Part shown: positions 16,422 through 25,511 of the stretch, piece by piece
How positions within the stretch are numbered: position 1 is the first letter of the stretch
How the letters are laid out: every line of letters starts with the position of its first letter
Source: Scytonema sp045865695
GTDB lineage: Bacteria > Cyanobacteriota > Cyanobacteriia > Cyanobacteriales > Nostocaceae
Reading direction: 5' to 3'
NCBI RefSeq assembly: GCF_045865695.1
Contig: NZ_BAACAP010000251.1
Span: 128,758-192,757 of the forward strand
Length of the DNA stretch: 64,000 nt
Notes under the pieces: generated by a model
Seen by the model: the letters and a program-made list of their open reading frames with translations, nothing else
Database searches by the model: none
What the model was told of the DNA's origin: nothing
Position numbers and translations under genes: made by a program

Positions 16422-18128
16422 TCAAAATGGTGTCTTTGCCTCCAAGTACAAAGCTTTTCCGTGCTGCGGATGTTGAAAGCAAAGTTCTCTAGCGTGCAAA
16501 TGTAATCGACTTGCTTCAACATGACATCCATAAAGACGATCGCCCAATATAGGTATTCCAAGTCCGCTTTTATCAGCAGCATGAACTCTCAGTTGATGAG
16601 TCCGCCCTGTAAGGGGTATAAATTCTACGCGAGTATAGTTTCCTTCTTTCGCCACTACCTGAAAGTGAGTTACGCTAGGTTTTCCATACTGCCAATCAAC
16701 TTGTTGATGAGGACGATTTTCAGGATTTCCCCACAAAGGTAATTCTATAACACCGCTCTCAGTGGTAAGAGAACCAGCAAGCACGGCTTCATAAACTTTG
16801 TGAACTTGTCGTTGCTGAAATTGCTGACTGAGTTGCCGATAAGTTTGCCCATCGCGAGCTAGCAAAAGAATACCAGAAGTGTCTTGGTCTAAGCGATGTA
16901 CAGCCATAAGTTCTTCACCATCTGGCAACAAATGACGCAAACGACTCAGAATACTGTCTTGGCGATCGCGATAACGTCCTGGAACTGATAATAACCCCGC
17001 AGGTTTGTTGACAGCAATCAACCATTCGTCTTCATAAATAATGGGAAGTTTTTTTTCTTGTTGATAATGTAAAGATACGTCTGTTGTTTCTACATTTTCC
17101 AATGGCAATCCCGAAAGCAAAAATCCCATGAATTGCTGACACCGTTCCGCACAAGCTCCATAAAATTCTCCCGGAAATTTATCTTGGTTATTAGAAGATA
17201 TTCCCCACCAAAACTCTGCCATTGCCAATGGTTTTAAACCATGTGTTGCCGCACAGTGAAGCAACTTTGGAGCACAACAATCTCCTGTTCCGGTAGGCAT
17301 AGAACCTTTTGGAATTAACTGTTGCAATGATGAAGATTGCCCTAAAAAATTCACGACAGAGTAAGAAGCGTGCATCTGAGCTTGAAGTTTACGGGATAGT
17401 TCTTTCCGCAACTGTTTCAATTCGCGAATTTGCCTATCTGTCGTTTCAATCAATTGCTTGAGCGATCGCAATGCTTCATCCCGAAGACGTTTGAATCTAC
17501 GTTTTTCGATTCCATTCTGACGGCTTTCTTCATCAAGTTGTTCGAGGGCTACAGTTAGTGATTCTCCTGTTAGCGTCTCACAAAATTTTAAGCGTTTTTC
17601 GTGTCGTTGTTGCTTGCTATTTTGATGGCGAGCGCTCATTTCTTGCAGGCGTAACTCAAACTCACGCGACAAAATTTCATATTGCTGTCGTTCTGGAAGT
17701 TGCTTGAGGAAAATAAGTTTTTGCTTAATAGTTTCCAATTCAACCAGTACACTGGCTTCGTCTAAAGCTACTTGTTCTCGCCCAGGAATGCATGGAACCC
17801 AGCCCTCAACTATACTGCTACCATTTAGCAGCCCAGAGAAAGCCTTGAGTATCCTTTGTTCTCCCGATGGTAGTTCTACTAGCAAGACTCCATACATCTT
17901 ACCCTCACGAGAATAACGCTCGTCAGTGGCAAGATATTTCATTAAACCACGAGCGATCGCTTCTACAAAAGGAGTGCGCGGAAGTCTCAGTATTTCACCA
18001 CTTTGAGGACAGCGCCCTTCATAGTAATAGGTAGGAGTGGAGTTTGCTGTAGTGGGATAAGCCAACTGCCTACGGGCTGAAGCCGTATCGCTTTCAAGAA
18101 AATCTGAAAGTGGGTGAAGAAATACCAT
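16422..18128 (-). CDS. RluA-family pseudouridine synthase with long N-terminal extension
   Basis: Product of 568 aa. The C-terminal ~210 residues are a full RluA catalytic domain: IYEDEWLIAVNKPAGLLSVP, MAVHRLDQDTSGILLLARD (catalytic Asp near 410), VEFIPLTGRTHQLRVHAA and a GIPILGDRLYG end. RluA enzymes isomerise uridines in 23S rRNA or tRNA. The first ~350 residues are not a usual S4 domain. They begin YYEGRCPQSGEILRLPRTPF, have a coiled coil around 130-265, and then GDCCAPKLLHCAATHGLKPL. This long form is known among cyanobacteria and some proteobacteria. The target uridine cannot be told. Confidence 0.9.
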   Translation of the reverse strand: MVFLHPLSDFLESDTASARRQLAYPTTANSTPTYYYEGRCPQSGEILRLPRTPFVEAIARGLMKYLATDERYSREGKMYGVLLVELPSGEQRILKAFSGLLNGSSIVEGWVPCIPGREQVALDEASVLVELETIKQKLIFLKQLPERQQYEILSREFELRLQEMSARHQNSKQQRHEKRLKFCETLTGESLTVALEQLDEESRQNGIEKRRFKRLRDEALRSLKQLIETTDRQIRELKQLRKELSRKLQAQMHASYSVVNFLGQSSSLQQLIPKGSMPTGTGDCCAPKLLHCAATHGLKPLAMAEFWWGISSNNQDKFPGEFYGACAERCQQFMGFLLSGLPLENVETTDVSLHYQQEKKLPIIYEDEWLIAVNKPAGLLSVPGRYRDRQDSILSRLRHLLPDGEELMAVHRLDQDTSGILLLARDGQTYRQLSQQFQQRQVHKVYEAVLAGSLTTESGVIELPLWGNPENRPHQQVDWQYGKPSVTHFQVVAKEGNYTRVEFIPLTGRTHQLRVHAADKSGLGIPILGDRLYGCHVEASRLHLHARELCFQHPQHGKALYLEAKTPF

Positions 18129-18336
18129 AAACTTAGAATAAAAATACCACGCACAAACATAAATGGTAGGTCACAATGAATCCAGAAAAACTTGCCTAAA
18201 GTAGTTATGTGGCAATAGTCCGAGTTCTTTTCCAATGAGGTACAGATTTATCTGCGTCGATCTACGTTCATCTGCGGTTAATTATTTCTTAGAGTACCTC
18301 AACAAAGTGGGAATTGCTATAGCTTACCACCAATCC

Positions 18337-19352
18337 CTATTTTTGCCTCACACTTGCCACTGCAGCATCAGCATTTACCAAACCCCGTCCGAAAAAATAC
18401 TCCTGTGCCGATACAGGTTTGGTCTTAGCAAAAATCCCTGAAGGTCGAGAAACTGGAGCATCTACAACAGTGCCAAAACCCACTTCCTTCTGCAACCGAT
18501 ACCGATTAACATCAGCCTTAGAAAGATTTAGCCTATCATAGGTAGCAGTCTTCTTCAAAATTGACACCATTTCCTCCCGACTCAAACGCCGTTTCGGGTC
18601 TTCCCCCTTCATGAGTGCCACCACTCCCGATACAATGGGAGCCGAGAAAGAAGTCCCCTGTACCTGGACGTACTTACCTATAGGGTCTAAACCCACACCC
18701 CAAGAATTGCCCGGTACAGGTATTCCTTGCCAAAAACCATCCAGCCAAGTGCTTCGACAGGTGTGTCTTTTGGTTGAGATAACTGTGCTAACTGCTGTTC
18801 CAAGCGTTGAGTGGCGTTCGGGGTTTCTGGTAAATTAGCGAGATGCGCCAAGAGTTTTGATTGTTGGTAGGATGTGGCTTGAATAAAATTTGGTGTAGCA
18901 GATTGCACACCTGTCACCAATTCTAATTGATTCGCCACATTTAAAATCTCTGTCCCGGATACTGACTTAGAACGTACTAAGTACCGATTTTTACTAAACC
19001 TCAACGGGCGAATCACTTCTAAATCGTGACGCAGTAATACCATTTGTCTTTGACTTTCAGACATATCCCGCTTAAAGCCGATCGCGATCTCATTAGGTAG
19101 AACAATAACTTGCTCGGATTCTTTTTCTTTGGATGTTTCCCCCGATTTGCGGGTTAAAATAGGTAGAGTTTCTTTTACGTAAGACTGCTTTTGAATCTGC
19201 TGTTGTACTGAATTTAGGGAACTACGAGTGCCGTTCGGTACACTCATAAGGGCAAAATTTTCTCCCAAAGGTTTTACATCGATATCAAAGCCATTATTGT
19301 TAATACTGCGAGTATTGCCACCACCACGTCTTAAATCCTGTTTTAACCGCAA
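18337..19352 (-). pseudogene. S8 subtilisin-like protease with the catalytic middle deleted
   Basis: The 5' part (19352 down to ~18760) encodes the pro-region and linker, including VIVLPNEIAIGFKRDMSESQ. The 3' part holds the catalytic serine block VQGTSFSAPIVSGVVALMKG and a tail ending RGLVNADAAVASVRQK. The stretch with the catalytic Asp and His is missing, and the two parts are in different frames: the 5' part ends LYRAILGVWV while the 3' frame reads PGNSWGVGLDPIG over the same bases. No native start is seen; its 5' end meets a truncated TPR gene pointing away. Confidence 0.75.
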
Positions 19353-19382
19353 GTGTAAAGGTTAGAATCATTTGCTAATTCA

Positions 19383-19697
19383 ATGCTGAGTATTGCTTAT
19401 ACTAATTTGGGAAATGACCAAAAAGCTATGGAGTCAGCAAAAACAACTTTAGCGTTTGCAAGACAAGTAAAAAATTCAGCTTGGGAAAAAAGTGCATTAG
19501 CTTTAATCGGGCATATACATCGCAAGTTTGGCAGAAAAGAACAAGCGATAGTTACCTATCAACAAGCATTAGCAATTCAAACCGATAATCAAGTAAAAGG
19601 TGCAGATGCTGGTATTTATGCTGGTTTAGCACAAGTTTATCAGGATTTAAACCAACCTAACATTGCTATTGTTTGTATTCGCGGGAACTATGCCTGA
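19383..19697 (+). pseudogene. TPR-repeat fragment of a CHAT-type protein
   Basis: The frame reads MLSIAYTNLGNDQKAMESAK, then AIVTYQQALAIQTDNQ and AGIYAGLAQVYQDLNQPNIA, which are tetratricopeptide helices. It is lost about 10 codons later where the next frame (CHASE2) takes over near 19665. The start is arbitrary, since the pattern begins in mid-repeat. Such TPR arrays precede CHAT or CHASE2 domains in cyanobacteria, so it is probably a deletion product of a longer gene. Confidence 0.5.
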
Positions 19698-20649
19698 TGG
19701 AGGAGGATGGCAGACTGTTATACCAGATATCGCTAATTTAAATTGGAGTTTAGATGGGGACATTGACCTATTATTTTGCGATGATATAAAGCGTATACCT
19801 TGTTATATGACACTTTTTCCATCATTATTACCGTCATCAACTTCTCATTCAAAACCATTAGGTTTTTCCAGTTTATTGGCTTTATCCCATCAGCTACAAA
19901 ATCCTACATCTAATTCCTTGAAAGCTAGCGAAAATAATCTGCCAGTTCTCCAACCCAAACTAGATAGTCAAAGCAATTTTTGGCAGCAGCTAAATAATTA
20001 TCTCAGTCAGAATAAACATAATACAATTTTGCGATCGCCCCGTTCTCGGTTGCAACCAATCACAGATTACAGTACCATAATTGCCCAAATGTGGCTGCAT
20101 CCTATCATTGATTTTTCTATTCCTCCAAATCAAGTCTATGAATCTGTCCCTGCTTGGCAGCTTTTAGATAACAACACTAGAAATCCACCTTTAGCAAACA
20201 TACAAAAACAAGTAGTTATCATCGCGCCAGGGGGATATGGGGAAGCAGGAATGTCAATAGATAAAGAAGATAATTTTGATTTACCCCCAGCACTAGATTT
20301 TTGGCGACTACAACAGGGAAACAATAGCAGAATTATACCTGGTGGAGAAGTTCATTCATATATGGTGCATCATTTCCTCAAGCAGAGATTGGTCATACCC
20401 ATTCCCGATGTTTGGATATTGGGGATTGCTGTCTTGATGGGGAAATATCTCTACTATATATTATGCAAAAATCCCCGGTATCGCTGGCAATGGCTGATGT
20501 TACTTACTTTACTAACAGGAGTTTATGGAATTATCAGCTTGGAAATATACATATCATCCCTAGCGGTTATATTACCTTGGTTTTTACCATCTGCCACCGT
20601 TTGGACATATTTCATAACAGCTTTTTTACGGAGAAAGGTTCATGAATAA
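19663..20649 (+). pseudogene. CHASE2-domain membrane protein, N-terminally truncated
   Basis: About 328 codons without a native start. The extracellular CHASE2 sensor domain is recognised by VVIIAPGGYGEAGMSIDKED and IIPGGEVHSYMVHHFLKQ. The segments VWILGIAVLMGKYLYYIL, MLLTLLTGVYGIISLEIYIS and VILPWFLPSATVWTYFI form three membrane helices near the C-terminus. In relatives a CHAT or other N-terminal module precedes. Its last 8 bases overlap the DUF928 start, an arrangement often seen in such clusters. The N-terminal loss makes function doubtful. Confidence 0.65.
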
Positions 20650-21331
20650 TGACAACTTGATTTTATCTGGCTTAATGATATCTGTGATGACTGCTACACT
20701 CATCCCCGCTTTACCAAATCAAGCATCCCATGCAGAAAACCGTTTTGTACAGTCATCTTTATCCTGGGGGAATATTTTTAGGAGAAAACCTCCCGTGGGA
20801 AGGGGTTCAGGTGGATCGCGTCCAACAATACATGGTGTTTGTGTCGCTGCACCAGATTTTGGCGAAACTATTTGGAGCGATCGCCCATTTATAATTTGGC
20901 AGGGAAATCTCAAAAAAATCGGACTTTCTCAAGGTATTCCCGATGCGACTGCAACTGAAAATATTAAAATAGGACAGCTTTATGCAAGTTACACGGGAAA
21001 ACCTTTGCAACTCGGTCAAACTTACAGTTGGTTAGTAGCGGTTATTGACCAATCGTGGACGGGAAATATCCGGTTTACAATTATGGAACCGCAGCAGCGA
21101 CAACGCATCACTAATGATTTACAACAATTGGAACAACAAGAGAAAAGCAAAAGAACAACTGCTGAGGGTATAGCTTTTGCAAAAGCGAAGTATTTTTTAG
21201 AACAAAAACCACCATTGTGGTCGGATGCATTGCAGCAAGCTTACTCAGTGGAAAACCCTTCACCGGATTTAGTCAAGATGCGGGAAGAGGTTATAAAGGA
21301 TTTGTGTAAATCCAATCAACCACAGACTTAG
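20642..21331 (+). CDS. DUF928 domain-containing exported protein
   Basis: Product of 229 aa from ATG 20642. It begins with a signal-peptide-like segment (residues ~8-30, ending at an alanine-rich NQASHAE). DUF928 features follow: RRKPPVGRGSGGSRPTIHGV, then PDFGETIWSDRPFIIWQG, LQLGQTYSWLVAVIDQSW and a helical C-terminus with AKAKYFLEQKPPLWSDAL. Function unknown. The family is almost confined to cyanobacteria and sits beside TPR/CHAT/CHASE2 genes, as here. It overlaps the CHASE2 remnant by 8 bases. Probably intact, though its partners are broken. Confidence 0.85.
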   Translation: MNNDNLILSGLMISVMTATLIPALPNQASHAENRFVQSSLSWGNIFRRKPPVGRGSGGSRPTIHGVCVAAPDFGETIWSDRPFIIWQGNLKKIGLSQGIPDATATENIKIGQLYASYTGKPLQLGQTYSWLVAVIDQSWTGNIRFTIMEPQQRQRITNDLQQLEQQEKSKRTTAEGIAFAKAKYFLEQKPPLWSDALQQAYSVENPSPDLVKMREEVIKDLCKSNQPQT

Positions 21332-21495
21332 AATTTTTAACTTTTTGAGAAGTGGGACATACCACATCTTTAAGATGCCTGAAATTAAGCTCCAAACTGT
21401 TGTTATACAAGAGTTTGGGCATTTATATCACTAACTACTACTTTTTAGCGATCGCAGAACTTTTAGGTCTACTAACTTTTAGTGAAACGCTATCA

Positions 21496-21834
21496 CTACT
21501 TCCCCAATTCTTGTAAAATAGCCTCAAGAGTTGCCTTAAGTTGGGGCAAATTCTGCTCAATCGCGCCCCAAACTCGATTTAAATTCACCTTTAAATAATC
21601 ATGAATCAGTACATCTCTAAAACCTGCTATTTGCTGCCAAGGTACATCTGGATAAGCTGCTCTGATTTCGGGAGATAACCGCTTCGTTGCTTCCCCAATA
21701 ATTTCAAAATTTCTAATGACCGCATCTTGAATTATTGTGGTTTGTAAAAATACCTCTTTGCCATCACGAGTATAAGACTCTATACGCTCGATACATTCAA
21801 AGATGTTGCTCAAGTACAGCCGATCGTCTCTCAT
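21496..21834 (-). CDS. hepT: HepT-like ribonuclease toxin
   Basis: Product of 112 aa, all-helical HEPN fold (formerly DUF86). The RNase motif R-x4-H-x-Y is intact as RDVLIHDY (Arg73, His78, Tyr80). HepT toxins are RNases that their MntA partner neutralises by adding AMP to the Tyr of this motif. The start ATG overlaps the stop of the MntA gene (ATGA), giving the standard antitoxin-toxin order on the minus strand. The pair appears functional. Confidence 0.92.
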   Translation of the reverse strand: MRDDRLYLSNIFECIERIESYTRDGKEVFLQTTIIQDAVIRNFEIIGEATKRLSPEIRAAYPDVPWQQIAGFRDVLIHDYLKVNLNRVWGAIEQNLPQLKATLEAILQELGK

Positions 21835-22121
21835 AACGCCACAGCTTCCCGCAACACTTTATCTCTAATCAAATCATGTAGGGTTTCTGGTTCAGTTACA
21901 TCCACTTTACGTCCCAGCAATTCTGACAAGGACTGTATCAAAGCAATTTGGTCTAGCAAGGTTCGTTGTGGTTCAAGTTCCACCAGAAAATCTACATCAC
22001 TGTCTAGTCTTGCTTCTCCTCTCGCCACAGAACCAAACACCCGGACATTATACGCTCCGTACTCAGCCGCAATTCTCAAAATTTCTTCCCGATAAGCTTT
22101 AAGTATTTCATCAATGCCCAT
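21831..22121 (-). CDS. mntA: MntA-like minimal nucleotidyltransferase antitoxin
   Basis: Product of 96 aa. The nucleotidyltransferase signature GS-x10-DxD is complete: VRVFGSVARGEARLDSDVDF (Gly30-Ser31, Asp42, Asp44). A third acidic residue is in RKVDVTEPETL. Known MntA enzymes transfer AMP to the HepT toxin. It is upstream of and overlaps hepT by 4 bases. Confidence 0.92.
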   Translation of the reverse strand: MGIDEILKAYREEILRIAAEYGAYNVRVFGSVARGEARLDSDVDFLVELEPQRTLLDQIALIQSLSELLGRKVDVTEPETLHDLIRDKVLREAVAL

Positions 22122-22415
22122 AGCCTAACCCAAAATGATTTCAACAAATCTCTACCTCTAGTTTGGCATTTTCAGGCACATATAAGCTCTTTCCGTAAAC
22201 GCTTCTTTTTAGTAGCAACATAACTGATTTCTTTTTAATAAGAAGATAATGCAGTGAGATCGGATGCTTTCTTTACTGGTAAGGATTTGCTCTACGGGAT
22301 GCGGGAAGAACTATCTAGATTTGGGTTTGAATCCCCACCAAGATCTCTCGCCCGTCTGCTCCAGCGTGTTGTTAGATTGGGCTTTCGTGACAAGTTTACA
22401 ACTTCTGTGCCGCTT
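22122..22415. other. Non-coding stretch upstream of the mntA-hepT pair
   Basis: About 290 bases with no gene that I can support. It should hold the leftward mntA promoter. The 3' decayed tail of the small minus-strand gene listed next continues into this stretch in a shifted frame. A plus-strand open stretch around 22260-22430 (FFTGKDLLYGMREELSRF) was seen but matches no family I know. Confidence 0.4.
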
Positions 22416-22529
22416 TCAGCTTGTTGAAGAATGCAAATCGGCAAAGATAGCTCTCAGGTCATGATTGAATGAGCGAGAGTACTCTTCACGAATTCTGTGG
22501 ATTTCTTCAACAATCTCATCGTGGAACAT
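22416..22529 (-). pseudogene. Small cyanobacterial TA-associated protein, frameshifted
   Basis: From ATG 22529, with GGAGG 7 bases upstream, the frame reads MFHDEIVEEIHRIREEYSRS, then FNHDLRAIFADLH, and stops at TGA 22416-22418. This is a very common short cyanobacterial protein that usually continues KQAESGREVV. Here that continuation (ILQQAESGTEVVNL) exists one base out of frame, so a 1-base indel truncated it to 37 aa. Such proteins usually sit beside PIN or RelE toxins and are assumed to be antitoxins; that role is inference. Confidence 0.6.
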
Positions 22530-22625
22530 AGTCAACCTCCAAAAAGTAGCATTTTATATCATTTTCGGTATAATAAATGCTGGCATAAGGATTATGATGG
22601 AAACAATAAGTTGCGATTGCTGTCT

Positions 22626-22939
22626 ATGAATCTTCAATCCGTTGCAAATTTAAACAAGCTGCCTCTTCATATCATAGTTGAACGGCTGGATTCAGGGCAT
22701 TTTATAGCATCAGTGTCAGAGTTAGCTGATTGTGTAGCCGAAGCTGAAAATCGTGAGGATGCGATCGCATCCCTAGAGGAAAAAATTAAAGCAAGGCTAG
22801 CAAATATTGAGATTTTGACGAAGTTTCAAATAATCCCTGGACAGATTTTATTGGTATGTTTGAGGGAGATGAGGAGTTTGCAGAGCTTGCAGAGGAATTG
22901 CGGACAGAGCGCGAGCTAGATATAAATGGTGCAGCATGA
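22626..22939 (+). pseudogene. HicB-like / DUF1902-type antitoxin, frameshifted, with stub of a PIN toxin
   Basis: ATG 22626 starts MNLQSVANLNKLPLHIIVER, then LDSGHFIASVSELADCVAEA, the fold of short antitoxins of PIN-toxin pairs. After about residue 57 the frame is lost. The proper tail (NNPWTDFIGMFEGDEEFAEL, then AEELRTERELDINGAA) is one base out of frame and ends at TGA 22937-22939. An overlapping ATG at 22936 begins MSLWFDWMDEI and stops at once, where an intact locus would have a PIN-domain toxin. The module is therefore dead. Confidence 0.6.
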
Positions 22940-23047
22940 GCCTTTGGTTCGACTGGATGGATGAAATCTGAAATCGCTCGCCGTGGGTAAGATGCCCACA
23001 TTACTTGTTTTTGCTCAATTCCTTGAGGGATAAGGTTAAACAATAAC

Positions 23048-23244
23048 GGTTCTTTCGTACAAAGCGCGTGCTAAATCATTAATTAAGTTTGATAAGTTTG
23101 CCTTAAAACCAATGCTTACAGGCGGTTGTAGTCGAGATTTAAGCAATCTTACACAAAATGCAGTGAGGAATGGCTTTTATGATTGTCCAGCAAGGGTTTT
23201 CAGCTATTTTTTCAACAGTTTAGCACGCTAAGTACGCAAGAACC
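23048..23244. mobile_element. 197-bp MITE-like element with ISL3-type ends
   Basis: The left end GGTTCTTTCGTACAAAGCGC and the right end (reverse complement GGTTCTTGCGTACTTAGCG) match the two terminal repeats of the ISL3 element at 897-2308, in reversed orientation. The inside has no open frame and does not match the internal part of that element, so it is not a simple deletion derivative. No target duplication is visible. It abuts the broken 5' side of a CHAT gene and may have caused the truncation. Confidence 0.65.
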
Positions 23245-23245
23245 C

Positions 23246-24534
23246 AAAAAATATCAATTTTTGAACAACAAACTACTACTTACCGCTGGTTGCAGAAAGC
23301 ATTAGTCGCCCAAAATAAAATAGAACAAGCATTAGAAATATCAGAACGCGGTAGAGCCAGATCAATTATTGATTTAATTACCTCAAAATCAATCAGAAGT
23401 AACGAATCTTTAAACACAATCCCGTCCATCGCCCAAATAAAAAAAGTCGCTTAACAGCAAAAAGTCACATTTGTTGAATATTCCTTAGTCAAGGATGAAA
23501 AACTTTACATTTGGGTAGTCAAACCCACAGGAGAAATCGTCTTTAAACAAGTAGACTTAAAATCCCTCAAAACACCTCTGAAAAAATTAGTAGAAACCAG
23601 TCGTCGATCTATTGGTGTTACAGGACGTGGTGCTAAGGTTGAACACACACCCCTACCAAATCCAGAAAATCAAAAACAACGCTTACAACAACTCCACGAA
23701 CTCCTAATTACACCCATCGCCAACCATCTCCCCAAAAATCCTGACGATCGCGTTATTTTTATCCCCCATGAATCCCTATTTCTCGTTCCCTTCCCAGCGC
23801 TCCAGGATGCAAATAACAAATACCTGATTGAAAAGCATACCATATTCACTGCTCCAGCGATTCAGGTACTAGACTACACCTGCAAAAACGCAGAAACATT
23901 AAATCTTGCGTCTCTACAACCCAAAGATACATTACTGGTGGGAAACCCAATTATGCCCATTACAGGGATTCCTCCCATACAACAACGTCCTTTACCCGGT
24001 ACGGAAAAAGAAGCGAAAAAAATAGCTCCCATTCTCAATACTCAACCTCTTATCGGTAAACAAGCAACAAAATCTGCTGTACTGGGAAAAATATCAACAG
24101 CCAAAATAATTCATTTAGCCACACATGGGTTACTCGATGGATTTGGAGAAAGAATACCAGGTGCGATCGCATTGGCTCCCGATACTCCTGGTGTCAACGA
24201 AGGATTGCTCAAAACCACCGAAATAATTGACTTAAATTTGAAAGCAGACTTAGTAGTTTTGAGTGCGTGCGATACGGGTAAAGGGGAAATCACAGGTGAT
24301 GGAGTCGTGGGATTATCCCGTTCCTTGCTGACTGCGGGAGCAGAAAGTGTCATCGTTTCCCTGTGGGCAGTTGATGATGGTTCCACTTCAGAATTAATGG
24401 TGGAATTTTACCGCCAATTGCAGCAAAAACCTGACAAAGCCAAAGCACTGCGTCAAGCGATGTTAATGACAATGAAAAAACATCCCCATCCCATACATTG
24501 GGCAGCTTTCACCCTAATTGGGAACGCAGAATAA
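23246..24534 (+). pseudogene. CHAT-domain protease, N-terminal TPR part lost and one stop codon
   Basis: The frame opens right after the MITE-like element with FEQQTTTYRWLQKALVAQNK and EISERGRARSIIDLI, the junction normally found between TPR repeats and CHAT. A TAA lies in frame at 23452-23454. Beyond it the whole CHAT domain is present, including LVPFPALQDANNKYLIEKHT, the His motif IIHLATHGLLDG and the Cys motif VVLSACDTGKGEITGDGVVG. Both residues of the caspase-like His-Cys dyad are kept. The missing TPR array and the stop codon make it a pseudogene. The C-terminal part from about 23938 could still be translated. Confidence 0.85.
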
Positions 24535-24726
24535 ACCTGAACTTAAAAAAATTTCACCAAAGCGCAAAATTTTTGCATATCCTCCTTTCCCTCAGAAATA
24601 CATAAACACAAGAGAAGAAAAGAGACTTCCAGAACGCGAAAAAACATTGTAATTCACTCTACGATCGTATCTATTCCTCTTGAGCAAACATCACTCAACA
24701 ATTATCAATATCAAGGACTCAGAAAA

Positions 24727-25386
24727 ATGAAAAAATTCACATTAGCACTTGGCATGGCTGTATTAGGTGCAATTGTTTCCAGTCCCAAAGTATTCGCAGA
24801 AAACCTCAATCAACTAGAACCAATTCTCATCGCTCAAGCCAAACCTCAACTCAAGCCACAACTACAATTACCCTCAATTAAACTCCAATTGACACCTAAC
24901 TCCAACCCTGAAAATAGCAACAATATCGAGACATTACTAAATCAGGCAGGAGAGTACTTAGAAAAGGGTAATTATGACAAAGTGGTTGAAAATTGTAACC
25001 AGGTCTTAGAACAGGATAAGAATAATTATGGAGCCTATATAATGCGAGGTTTAGCATACACCCAGCTAGAACAATACCAACCAGCAATCAATGACTTTAA
25101 CCAAGCAATTAACATTGAACCCAAATCTCATTACTCTTACTTTGGTAGAGGCTTTGCTCTCTTCCACTTAAAAGAATACGAACAGTCACTAGCAGACTTT
25201 AACCAAACAATAAAACTGGAATCAGATTTTGCCCATGCTTATTTCTGGCGCGGCATTACTCAAGGTTATTTAGGTAATAAACAGGGAGCAGTTGCAGATT
25301 TACGACAAGCTGCGGAACTGTATAAGAAAGAAGGTAAAACCGACAATATGAAGACAGCACTTGACCTTTTAAAGCAAATTAGTTAG
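24727..25386 (+). CDS. Exported TPR-repeat protein
   Basis: Product of 219 aa with a clear signal peptide (MKKFTLALGMAVLGAIVSSP, cleavage likely after VFA). A Gln/Pro-rich linker follows, then about three TPR units (residues ~75-205): AGEYLEKGNYDKVVENCNQV, YIMRGLAYTQLEQYQPAIND and YFGRGFALFHLKEYEQSLAD. It is a protein-protein scaffold in the periplasm or at the outer face of the membrane. It lies between two CHAT genes and is probably part of the same functional cluster. No enzyme domain seen. Confidence 0.88.
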   Translation: MKKFTLALGMAVLGAIVSSPKVFAENLNQLEPILIAQAKPQLKPQLQLPSIKLQLTPNSNPENSNNIETLLNQAGEYLEKGNYDKVVENCNQVLEQDKNNYGAYIMRGLAYTQLEQYQPAINDFNQAINIEPKSHYSYFGRGFALFHLKEYEQSLADFNQTIKLESDFAHAYFWRGITQGYLGNKQGAVADLRQAAELYKKEGKTDNMKTALDLLKQIS

Positions 25387-25402
25387 TGCAAATACTAAGT
25401 CA

Positions 25403-25435
25403 AGATTCCCGACTTTTTCAAAAGTTTGGGAATCT
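25403..25435 (+). terminator. Hairpin after the TPR gene
   Basis: AGATTCCC (25403-25410) pairs with GGGAATCT (25428-25435), with inner ACTTTT/AAAAGT pairing. It lies 17 bases past the TPR gene stop. There is no long U tract, so it may be an attenuating or processing hairpin rather than a classic intrinsic terminator. Confidence 0.5.
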
Positions 25436-25511
25436 GTAGCACTAGCAAAAGCCTCAATTTACCCTATTCGCATATCTTATAAATCTCCCTACCTTAACCA
25501 CTCTCAGAATC

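Noticed and set aside
22318..22345. tRNA T-loop-like GGGTTTGAATCCCCACCA
   Set aside because: No acceptor, D-arm or anticodon stem of the right length can be drawn upstream; it lies in a decayed coding stretch.
22786..23043. Minus-strand open frame of 85 codons
   Set aside because: Antisense to the frameshifted antitoxin; low-complexity Ser-rich product with no start signal.
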